Part shown: one piece after another, positions 26,978-34,334 of the stretch
Layout: each line of letters opens with the position of its first letter
How positions within the stretch are numbered: position 1 is the stretch's first letter
Source: an uncultured Lachnospiraceae bacterium
Lineage (GTDB): Bacteria; Bacillota; Clostridia; Lachnospirales; Lachnospiraceae
NCBI GenBank assembly: GCA_902775555.1
Contig: CACYMQ010000040.1
Coordinates: 1-50,671, forward strand
DNA length: 50,671 nt
Direction: 5' to 3'
Position numbers and translations under genes: made by a program
Notes under the pieces: generated by a model
Told to the model about the DNA's origin: nothing
The model's database searches: none
What the model saw: only the letters and a program-made list of their open reading frames with translations

Positions 26978-27805
26978 TTGCGTCATTATACGAAACTCAT
27001 CCGCCCGTACCTGATCTGGTCACTGCTGATCGTGATCATCCCTTTGGTACTGATCGTACTTTACAGTCTTACCACCGGCGGAAATGTACTGGTAAATATC
27101 AAGTTTACCTTTGATAATTTTGCGAAGATCGGAGAGGTCATCTATCTCGATGTTCTGAAGAAGTCCCTTGTACTGGGTGTGATCACGGTATCCATTTGTC
27201 TGGTCCTCGGTTATATCCTGGCTTATGTGATCTCCAGATTTAAAGACAGCACACAGGATCTTCTGATCCTTCTTGTTACGATCCCCATGTGGATCAATAC
27301 GCTGCTCCGGACCTATGCATGGATCAGCCTCCTTGCGGATAACGGTCTCATCAACCGTTTCCTCAGCTGGTTCGGTGTGGATGCGGTCAGCTTCATGTAT
27401 ACGGATTTTGCGGTTATGCTGGGTCTTATCAGTGATATGCTTCCCTTTATGGTCATTCCGATCCATACATCGATCCGTAAGATCGATCCCTCTCTGATCG
27501 AGGCGTCCTATGATCTGGGAGCGAGCCGGAGTCAGACCTTCTGGAAGGTCATTTTCAAGATGTCCATTCCCGGTGTGATCAACGGTGTCATGATGACCTT
27601 CCTGCTTTCCATCTCCACCTTCGTTATTCCGAAGCTGCTGGGTGGAGGACAGTACATGCTGATCGGTAACCTCATTGAGAATCAGTTTATCTCAGTCGGA
27701 AACTGGAACTTCGGAAGTGCGATCTCCATCATCCTGACTGTGATCATTTTCATCGGACTCCTTCTGATGAAGCGTTTTGACAAAGACGAGAAGGAGGCTG
27801 ACTGA
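26978..27805 (+). CDS. potB: Spermidine/putrescine ABC transporter permease
   Basis: 275 residues with about six membrane helices and the EAA-type loop (EASYDLGASRSQTFWKVI) that contacts the ATPase. The start is TTG at 26978 after TAGGAGGA. The TGA stop overlaps the start of the next gene by one base (TGATG). Its neighbours potA and potCD complete the transporter. Confidence 0.93.
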   Translation: MRHYTKLIRPYLIWSLLIVIIPLVLIVLYSLTTGGNVLVNIKFTFDNFAKIGEVIYLDVLKKSLVLGVITVSICLVLGYILAYVISRFKDSTQDLLILLVTIPMWINTLLRTYAWISLLADNGLINRFLSWFGVDAVSFMYTDFAVMLGLISDMLPFMVIPIHTSIRKIDPSLIEASYDLGASRSQTFWKVIFKMSIPGVINGVMMTFLLSISTFVIPKLLGGGQYMLIGNLIENQFISVGNWNFGSAISIILTVIIFIGLLLMKRFDKDEKEAD

Positions 27806-29634
27806 TGGGAAAAGTAAGTAAAAGAAGTAAGGTATTCTATATCCTTTACATCGTTGTGCTCTTTATATTCTTCTACCTGCCCATCGTGGTGACCATGATC
27901 TATTCCTTCAATGACTCCAAGAGTCTGACGAACTGGACCGGGTTCTCCTTCCGATGGTACGGGCAGCTGATAAATGACGGATCCATCATGAAGGCGGTAT
28001 TCGTATCGGTTTCCATCGCGGTCTTTGCGACGATCATTTCCACCGTGCTGGGAACGCTTACGGCCATCGGTCTTTCCAGGAGCCGCAGATTCGTACGGGA
28101 AACCGTTCTGAACATCAACAATATCCCGATCATGAATCCGGATATCGTTACCGCCATCGGACTGATGCTTCTGTTTTCGTCCGTCGCCATGCCGAGAGGG
28201 TACCTCACCATGCTTCTGGCGCATGTGGCCTTCTGTACGCCCTTTGTGATCACCAGTGTGTATCCGAAGGTGCGTTCACTGGATCCTGCGATCGCGGATG
28301 CGGCACTGGATCTGGGGGCAACGCCCTACGAAGCTCTGTTGAAGGTGATCATCCCCATGCTGAAGGACGGGATATATGCAGGTGTGCTTCTGGCATTTAC
28401 CATGTCCTTCGATGACTTTGTCATTTCCTACTTTGTGACCGGAAACGGTGTGCAGAACATTTCCATCGTGGTTTACAACATGACAAAGCGGACGAATCCG
28501 ACCATCAATGCACTGTCGACCATTGTGATCCTGGTCATTGCCATTCTGCTGATCGTATCGAAACTGATCCCGGCCATGATGAAGGAAACCATGCGGAAGA
28601 TCATGATCGGTGCACTGTTTATCCTGATCGGAGTCTCCATCTTCACCGGTATCAGGAGCGGAGGCAGAACGCTCCGGGTATATAATGCAGGTGAGTATAT
28701 CGATACCGAGCTGCTGCAGGAATTTGAGAAAGCGGCGGACTGCAAGGTGATCTATGAGACCTTTGATTCCAATGAGAGCATGTATACCAAGATCAAGAGC
28801 GGGGCGGAGTATGACATCCTGATCCCCTCGGACTACATGATCGAACGGCTGATCAAGGAAGAAATGCTTCAGCCCGTAAACTGGTCCAAGATCAAAAATG
28901 CGGACAAACTGAATCCCAGTCTGATGCATAATGCATTTGACCCGGATGATGAATATGCCGTTCCTTATTTTGCGGGTTCGGTGGGGATCCTCTATGACAA
29001 GACCGTGGTGGATCCGGAAGACGTGAAGGCCGGATGGGAGCTGCTCAGAAATACGAAATACAAGGGAAATGTATATATGTATGATTCCGAGCGTGACTCC
29101 TTCATGGTTGCTTTAAAGGCTCTCGGTTACTCCATGAATACGGACAAAAAGGAGGAGATCGACGCGGCTTACAAATGGCTGACGGAGCAAAGGGATACCA
29201 TGGACATCGTTTATGCGGGTGATGACGTGATCGACAATATGATCTCGGGGAACAAAGCCATCGCCGTGGTTTATTCAGGTGACGCCGCATATATCATGTC
29301 GGAAAATGAGAACATGGAATATATTGAACCGTATCAGGGAACCAATATCTGGGTGGACGGAATGGTCATCACCAAGTCCTGCAATGATCTGGATCTTGCC
29401 CATGCCTTCATGAACTATATGTGTGATTATGATGTGGCATACAGGAATTCCTCCTATGTAGGTTATACCTCCCCGATCACAGAGGTTCAGCTTCAGCTGA
29501 AGGAGGATGAATATGCGGAGATCGGCGCATACTCTCCGGACTTCGAGGGAGAGAAGAATGAAGTGTTCCGTTATCAGGAGCCTGCGATAAAAGAACTGTT
29601 CGCGGATCTTTGGACAAAAGTCAAAGCACAATAA
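27805..29634 (+). CDS. potCD: Fused polyamine permease and substrate-binding protein (PotC-PotD)
   Basis: One 609-residue protein combines two subunits that are usually separate. Residues 1-260 are a PotC-type permease with six helices and an EAA loop (DAALDLGATPYEALLKVI). A further helix at about 268-285 then leads directly into a PotD-like periplasmic-type binding domain (about 290-609) starting LRVYNAGEYID. In Gram-positive bacteria PotD is normally a lipoprotein; here no lipobox exists and the final helix is the anchor. The fusion fixes one binding domain per permease subunit. A terminator follows. Confidence 0.92.
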   Translation: MGKVSKRSKVFYILYIVVLFIFFYLPIVVTMIYSFNDSKSLTNWTGFSFRWYGQLINDGSIMKAVFVSVSIAVFATIISTVLGTLTAIGLSRSRRFVRETVLNINNIPIMNPDIVTAIGLMLLFSSVAMPRGYLTMLLAHVAFCTPFVITSVYPKVRSLDPAIADAALDLGATPYEALLKVIIPMLKDGIYAGVLLAFTMSFDDFVISYFVTGNGVQNISIVVYNMTKRTNPTINALSTIVILVIAILLIVSKLIPAMMKETMRKIMIGALFILIGVSIFTGIRSGGRTLRVYNAGEYIDTELLQEFEKAADCKVIYETFDSNESMYTKIKSGAEYDILIPSDYMIERLIKEEMLQPVNWSKIKNADKLNPSLMHNAFDPDDEYAVPYFAGSVGILYDKTVVDPEDVKAGWELLRNTKYKGNVYMYDSERDSFMVALKALGYSMNTDKKEEIDAAYKWLTEQRDTMDIVYAGDDVIDNMISGNKAIAVVYSGDAAYIMSENENMEYIEPYQGTNIWVDGMVITKSCNDLDLAHAFMNYMCDYDVAYRNSSYVGYTSPITEVQLQLKEDEYAEIGAYSPDFEGEKNEVFRYQEPAIKELFADLWTKVKAQ

Positions 29635-29641
29635 AAAGAAG

Positions 29642-29670
29642 TGTAAATAACCCTTCATTTATGGTACAAT
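29642..29670 (+). promoter_or_regulatory. Possible promoter inside the pot terminator hairpin
   Basis: TACAAT (29665-29670) lies in the loop of the hairpin; TGTAAA (29642-29647) is a poor -35 box 17 bases upstream. It could drive the AI-2E gene. Confidence 0.4.
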
Positions 29671-29688
29671 AGGTGAAGGGTTATTTTT
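29646..29688 (+). terminator. Terminator of the pot operon
   Basis: AATAACCCTTCA (29646-29657) pairs perfectly with TGAAGGGTTATT (29674-29685), with T residues to 29688. Confidence 0.85.
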
Positions 29689-29730
29689 GTAATAACAATG
29701 AATGCAAGTCGGGGGAAGAAAGCAGTTATT

Positions 29731-31326
29731 ATGTCAGAACAGGATAATCAAAACAACATTGAAGTAGATAATGCCGACCTTCTGGAATCAGAGCAGGAAT
29801 TTGAGGAGAGAGAGCGGAGAAGAGGGAACCGACGGTTCTCGAAGGAGGCTATCAGCCGACACGCCGGAAACTGGGATAAGAGGGATGTGAACCGCGGGAT
29901 CATTCTGACACTGTCCCTGTGTCTGGTGGTCGTTTTCATGAGTCTGATCGACAAGGTCCCGGTCGTATTCGGATGGATCGGTGCATTCCTGGGAGCGCTG
30001 ACTCCGTTTATCATCGGACTGGGGATCGCGTTCCTTCTGAATCCGGTGGTGAAGATACTGAAGAAGCCGATGCGGAAGCTGACCGGAAAATGGTGTAAGA
30101 CACAGGCAAAGGCAGACAGCCTGGCAAATGTGTTCTCCGTTATTCTGACGATCGTTCTTTTCATCGCCTTCCTTGTGATCCTTCTGTCCATCGTTCTTCC
30201 GCAGATCAAGGACAGCGTCCTGAAGCTGTATGATAACATTCCGACCTACATGAATAATGTGAAGAACTGGTTGAACAATATCTTTAAGGGCAACCAGAGC
30301 GTCATGGATGTGATCAATAAATACCTGGACAACTTCCAGGAAACCATGAGTAAGCTCCTCAGCAATACGCTGATACCGAATCTTGACACCATCCTGCTGA
30401 AGGTTACCTCCGGCATCATGGGAGTGTTCGGTGCGGTGATCAATATCTTTGTCGGTATCATCGTATCGATCTATGTTCTTCTGGATAAAGAGAAGATGAA
30501 GGCCAAGTCCAAGAAGCTCATTTACAGTACCTTCAGTAAGGAAAGAGGAAATAAGGTCCTGGACGGACTGGAGTATGTGAACCGTGTATTCGGCGGTTTC
30601 ATCAACGGGAAGGTGATCGATTCTCTGGTGATCGGTATCCTGACCGGGCTGTTCTGCGCAATGGTGGATATGCCTTACGGCGCGCTGGTTGCAGTGATCA
30701 TCGGTGTGACGAATATCATACCTTTCTTCGGTCCTTTTATCGGTGCGGTTCCTTCCGCTTTCCTGATCCTTGTGGAAGATCCGAAGATGGCACTGGTATT
30801 TGTTATCTTCATTCTGGTTTTGCAGCAGCTGGATGCAAACATCGTACAGCCTGTGGTCCTCGGAGAGTCTACCGGCCTCTCCGGACTGGGTGTATTGATT
30901 GCCATCATGGTCGGAAGCAGTATGTTCGGTATCGTCGGAATGATCCTCGCAGTTCCGGTATTTGCCATCATTTATACGATCCTAACGATCCTGCTGAGGA
31001 ACCGGCTGCACCGAAAAGGGTTCACGAACAATACGGACTATTTTGTCAACCTGTACGGGTTCGATGAGGACGGGAATCCCATACGCGGTGAACGTGTAAA
31101 GAAGAAGGAAGAGAAGAAGTATCATTATATGCTCGGCTTCCTGAACAAGAGAACGAAGAAGGATGATAAGCGGACTGACAGTGATGAGAACGGACAGGGA
31201 GTCTTCGAATACCGTCCTATCGAGGATGATTACACGGTGATCGAGGAGAAGGAGGATAACTCCGCGGATCAGTCAAAGAAAAAGAAGAATTCAGGATCCG
31301 GACGAAAAGGATCCGGTAAGGAATAA
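29731..31326 (+). CDS. AI-2E family transporter
   Basis: A membrane protein of the AI-2E exporter family (PF01594), with about eight hydrophobic helices. The family segments GALTPFIIGLGIAFLLNP, VPYGALVAVIIGVTNIIP-like and GLSGLGVLIAIMVGSSMFG are seen. Some members export autoinducer-2, others carry ions, so the substrate is open. The N-terminal 60 residues are charged and cytosolic, and the last 90 are rich in Lys, Glu and Ser. I chose ATG 29731 (MSEQDNQ) after GGGGGAAG; an ATG at 29698 lacks a ribosome site. The next gene starts 14 bases after the stop. Confidence 0.88.
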   Translation: MSEQDNQNNIEVDNADLLESEQEFEERERRRGNRRFSKEAISRHAGNWDKRDVNRGIILTLSLCLVVVFMSLIDKVPVVFGWIGAFLGALTPFIIGLGIAFLLNPVVKILKKPMRKLTGKWCKTQAKADSLANVFSVILTIVLFIAFLVILLSIVLPQIKDSVLKLYDNIPTYMNNVKNWLNNIFKGNQSVMDVINKYLDNFQETMSKLLSNTLIPNLDTILLKVTSGIMGVFGAVINIFVGIIVSIYVLLDKEKMKAKSKKLIYSTFSKERGNKVLDGLEYVNRVFGGFINGKVIDSLVIGILTGLFCAMVDMPYGALVAVIIGVTNIIPFFGPFIGAVPSAFLILVEDPKMALVFVIFILVLQQLDANIVQPVVLGESTGLSGLGVLIAIMVGSSMFGIVGMILAVPVFAIIYTILTILLRNRLHRKGFTNNTDYFVNLYGFDEDGNPIRGERVKKKEEKKYHYMLGFLNKRTKKDDKRTDSDENGQGVFEYRPIEDDYTVIEEKEDNSADQSKKKKNSGSGRKGSGKE

Positions 31327-31340
31327 GGGGGGACGGTAAG

Positions 31341-32249
31341 ATGTCAGAGAAGAGAACGGCTTACAGTAATAAAGAGATGCTGGCGTGGACGGCACATTTT
31401 TCCGATATCATGAACACGAGTGCCGAGAAGATCAAGCTCGTGAATATCTGCGGGAAAGAGAAGAATGTGGTGCCGACCATAGAGACGCATAAGAGGGTTA
31501 TGATCTTTGCGGATTCCACCCATGAAAACCTCTTCTATGAGCTTTGGGAGAAGGGACTGGGAGAGCATAATGTATGGTTCGCGGAGGGCCTGATCCCCAA
31601 CGATAATATAAAGCAGGGCAAGATCATGGATTTTGCCACCCGGAAGCTGTCCAATCCCTCCGTGATCTTTATCGTAAATGAGAATACCCGGGAGAGCTAC
31701 AGGATCGGAATGAAGAATGAGTTCTTCAGCAAGGGTACCGTGAAATATGTCGGAAATGAGATCCGTGCCGTGATCATGAGCATACTGGGTGTGGATTCCC
31801 ATGATACCATCGCCATCGTCAGCGGAGAGACCATCGTGATCGAGTCTGCGATCATAGCCAGTGAAGGGCAGATCATCGCGGTAGAACCGAATGCGCAGGA
31901 CTTAAAGACCATGGAAGAGAATCTGGACAAGTTCGGGATCCATAATGTCACGATCATTCCGGATCTGTCCGATGAATCCCTGGAGAAGATCCCGGTGCCG
32001 AGGCTTTCCTTTATCGTAGCCACCAAGTATCTGGAACGGGATATCGAGCGCCTGCTGAAGAAGAATGCGAAGATGCAGTTTGTTATTTATACGCTGGAGC
32101 TGGATGTTCTGTCCGATATCAAGTCGATCTTTGAAAAATATCATATCAGCAATATGGAAGTAACACAGATCACCATCAGCAAGACGGATAAGAACAGCGT
32201 ATTTGTGACGCAGCCGTCGCCCTGGCTGATCACCGGTGAGATCCTTTAA
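31341..32249 (+). CDS. CbiE/CbiT-like protein with degenerate SAM motif
   Basis: 302 residues. Residues about 45-135 resemble the C-terminal half of a CbiE-type tetrapyrrole methylase (VMIFADSTHENLFYELWEKG, and a later GKIMDFATRKLSNPSVIFIV). Residues about 140-302 resemble CbiT, the decarboxylating precorrin methyltransferase, including IIAVEPNAQDLKTMEENLDKF. The glycine-rich SAM loop, normally like DVGCGTG, reads AIVSGET near residue 160, so cofactor binding is doubtful. No cobalamin genes are near. A terminator follows. Function unknown; it may be a regulatory or binding protein derived from CbiE-CbiT. Confidence 0.65.
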   Translation: MSEKRTAYSNKEMLAWTAHFSDIMNTSAEKIKLVNICGKEKNVVPTIETHKRVMIFADSTHENLFYELWEKGLGEHNVWFAEGLIPNDNIKQGKIMDFATRKLSNPSVIFIVNENTRESYRIGMKNEFFSKGTVKYVGNEIRAVIMSILGVDSHDTIAIVSGETIVIESAIIASEGQIIAVEPNAQDLKTMEENLDKFGIHNVTIIPDLSDESLEKIPVPRLSFIVATKYLERDIERLLKKNAKMQFVIYTLELDVLSDIKSIFEKYHISNMEVTQITISKTDKNSVFVTQPSPWLITGEIL

Positions 32250-32262
32250 AAATGAAAACAGG

Positions 32263-32290
32263 AACGGGCAGAAGGCACCTGCCCGTTTTT
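32263..32290 (+). terminator. Terminator after the CbiE/CbiT-like gene
   Basis: AACGGGCAG (32263-32271) pairs with CTGCCCGTT (32279-32287), followed by T residues to 32290. Confidence 0.92.
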
Positions 32291-32421
32291 CAATTCTTAC
32301 AAAAAGAGGTGCAAATCTGTCATAGTTCCCAACCCGGACGGAAATTGTGGTAAAAGTATATCAGACAGACAAAAGCGCGCCGGGAATGCGGAATAGCGGA
32401 CCTGCGGACCCGGGTTGACTA

Positions 32422-32450
32422 TTGACTGATTTTTAAGAAAATGGTAACAT
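32422..32450 (+). promoter_or_regulatory. Promoter of the first FHA gene
   Basis: TTGACT (32422-32427), a 17-base spacer, and TGGTAACAT (32442-32450, extended -10). A second TTGACT lies at 32415. The leader to the ATG is about 50 bases; nothing else was recognised in 32291-32504. Confidence 0.7.
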
Positions 32451-32504
32451 ATTGGTTGTGAAAGAAAAAGGCACATAAATGGGCCTTCTAGGGAGGAGAG
32501 AGAG

Positions 32505-33437
32505 ATGCAGGTTACGGTAATTGACACAAAATACGGAACCAGTACATACGATCTGAATGCCATGGGTAAGAATGCCATCTCGTTCGGTCGTAAGGCAGAT
32601 TGTGACATCGTGATGCAGTCTTCCTTTGTATCACGTCCGCATGGCGTGATCTTCATGGAAAACGGAAGCTGGTATGTACAGGATACGAACAGTACCTATG
32701 GTATGTACTGGATGGATCGCAAGGTTGATAAGGTTCCTGTTACGGACGGAACGGTTATCCGGATCTATTCGGAAGGGAATATCAACGGACGGTATGTGGA
32801 GCTCCGGTTCAGCGAGCCGTATGTGCAGCCACCGTATGTTCCTCCGGTAGAGCCTCCGGTAGAGCCTCCGGTAGATCCTCCGGTTATCGAACCGGAACCC
32901 AAGGGCAGCGGCAAGACGGTTGCCATCATCCTTTCGGTGGTGGTTGCAGCCCTGGCGATCGGACTTGTTCTTTTCTTTGTACTTCGTACGGGCACTACTG
33001 CGAAGACGAAGGAAGATGCACTTAAGAACTTTGCAAGTGCCATGTCGAAGAAGGATGCTGGAAAGCTTCTCGATACCATGTTCCCGGATGCGATCCGCAG
33101 CCAGTATGAGAAGAAGATGAAAGCCAACGGATACAGTGATCTGGAAGCGGTTGTAAATACGCTGCTCCTGGTGGGACTGGGCGACAGCTACGAATGCGAG
33201 TTCGTGAGTATGTCCGAGACGAAGGTCTACAACTGGGAAGAGATCCAGACGTTTGAAACGGATACGCTGGGCGTGAATCCTGCGGATGTAAAGATCCAGG
33301 ATATGGTTGCCGTAAAGGCGAACTTCCGGATGAAGGGCCAGATCGGTTCGAAATTCACGGAGGACTGGATCACAAATGATATGACTGCATATCTGTATAT
33401 GGTTGATGATGCATGGTATGTATTCCCGAATAATTAA
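32505..33437 (+). CDS. FHA domain - Pro-rich linker - membrane helix - outer domain
   Basis: 310 residues. The FHA domain (1-100) keeps Gly28-Arg29, Ser43-Arg44 and His46, the residues that hold phosphothreonine, but the usual NGT near the end reads YGM, so binding is probable, not certain. A linker of VEPP repeats follows, then a helix (about 139-160), then about 145 outer residues with the DUF4878-like pattern (TKEDALKNFASAMSKKD, a small alpha/beta sensor domain). Topology is FHA inside. ATG 32505 follows GGGAGGAG. It has its own promoter and terminator, so it is a separate unit just upstream of the kinase operon. A candidate target of the kinases. Confidence 0.85.
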   Translation: MQVTVIDTKYGTSTYDLNAMGKNAISFGRKADCDIVMQSSFVSRPHGVIFMENGSWYVQDTNSTYGMYWMDRKVDKVPVTDGTVIRIYSEGNINGRYVELRFSEPYVQPPYVPPVEPPVEPPVDPPVIEPEPKGSGKTVAIILSVVVAALAIGLVLFFVLRTGTTAKTKEDALKNFASAMSKKDAGKLLDTMFPDAIRSQYEKKMKANGYSDLEAVVNTLLLVGLGDSYECEFVSMSETKVYNWEEIQTFETDTLGVNPADVKIQDMVAVKANFRMKGQIGSKFTEDWITNDMTAYLYMVDDAWYVFPNN

Positions 33438-33446
33438 AAGTTAAAT

Positions 33447-33484
33447 AACGGTTCCGCTGTCCCCGGATGGCGGAACCGTTTTTC
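33447..33484 (+). terminator. Terminator after the FHA membrane gene
   Basis: AACGGTTCCGC (33447-33457) pairs with GCGGAACCGTT (33470-33480), with T residues after it. Confidence 0.93.
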
Positions 33485-33539
33485 TTTTTAAGAACTGTTT
33501 TTTACGATCAAAAAGGGCGGTTTCGTAAGTGGCAAAAAA

Positions 33540-33568
33540 TTGACTGATGTGTCAGAATATGTTAAAAT
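33540..33568 (+). promoter_or_regulatory. Promoter of the PP2C-kinase operon
   Basis: TTGACT (33540-33545) and TAAAAT (33563-33568) with a 17-base spacer. No further terminator is seen until 44722, so the unit may extend over 11 kb. Confidence 0.75.
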
Positions 33569-33599
33569 ATTTCCATCTGTTTTATGGGGGATTTTCAGA

Positions 33600-34331
33600 A
33601 TGATTACCTATAAGCTTTATAGCAATACCGGCAGCAGAGAGGTGAACGAAGACAGTGTAGGACAGCTTGAAAAAGACGGGTCCTGCTGCTTTGTTCTGGC
33701 GGATGGACTGGGCGGTCACGGGAAAGGGGAAGTGGCATCTTCCATAGCCGTTGAGACTGCTCTGAAGCTCTTCGATGAGGAAGGGACCACGCCGGCATAT
33801 CCTGCGGAGTGTTTTAAAAAGGTGCAGGAGACCGTCCTGGCAGAACAGCAGCGTTCCCAGGAACTGGCCGATATGAAGACCACGATGGTTCTCCTTCGGA
33901 TTTCTCAGAAGGAAGTGGTCTGGGGCCATATCGGGGATTCCAGGCTCTATCATTTTCAATCCGGAAGATTAAAATCACATACACTCGATCACAGTGTGCC
34001 CCAGATGCTTGTCAGCGCAGGGGAGATCCGGGAGAAGGATATCCGGTTTCATGAAGACAGGAACCGGCTTCTTCGCGTGATAGGCGCGGAATGGGGAAAC
34101 AGGTCCTTTGATCTGTCCGTGCCGGTTGAACAAAGGGAAGGACAGGCGTTCCTTCTTTGCTCGGATGGCTTCTGGGAACTGATCGACGAGAGGCAGATGG
34201 TAAAGACTCTCCGATCCGCTTCGACGGTAGAGGAATGGATGGATGCCATGGTAAAGATCGTCAACGAGCAGGGAAAAGGCAGAGATATGGACAACAACTC
34301 CGCTATCGCAGTGTGGGTGACAAAGGAGTAA
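33600..34331 (+). CDS. PP2C-type Ser/Thr protein phosphatase
   Basis: 243 residues, cytosolic, metal-dependent. The motifs are NEDS, VLADGLGGHGKGE, the central GDSRLY, LLCSDGFWE and DNNSAIAVW, so all metal ligands appear present. It would remove phosphate from the neighbouring kinases and their targets. I chose ATG 33600 (MITYKLYSNTG) after GGGGG; an in-frame TTG at 33540 is the promoter's -35 box and cannot be translated. It leads the operon, with three bases to the next gene. Confidence 0.93.
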   Translation: MITYKLYSNTGSREVNEDSVGQLEKDGSCCFVLADGLGGHGKGEVASSIAVETALKLFDEEGTTPAYPAECFKKVQETVLAEQQRSQELADMKTTMVLLRISQKEVVWGHIGDSRLYHFQSGRLKSHTLDHSVPQMLVSAGEIREKDIRFHEDRNRLLRVIGAEWGNRSFDLSVPVEQREGQAFLLCSDGFWELIDERQMVKTLRSASTVEEWMDAMVKIVNEQGKGRDMDNNSAIAVWVTKE

Positions 34332-34334
34332 CCA

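Noticed and set aside
31341-32249. Cobalamin biosynthesis gene
   Set aside because: The SAM loop is lost and no other corrin genes are near, so I describe it only as CbiE/CbiT-like.
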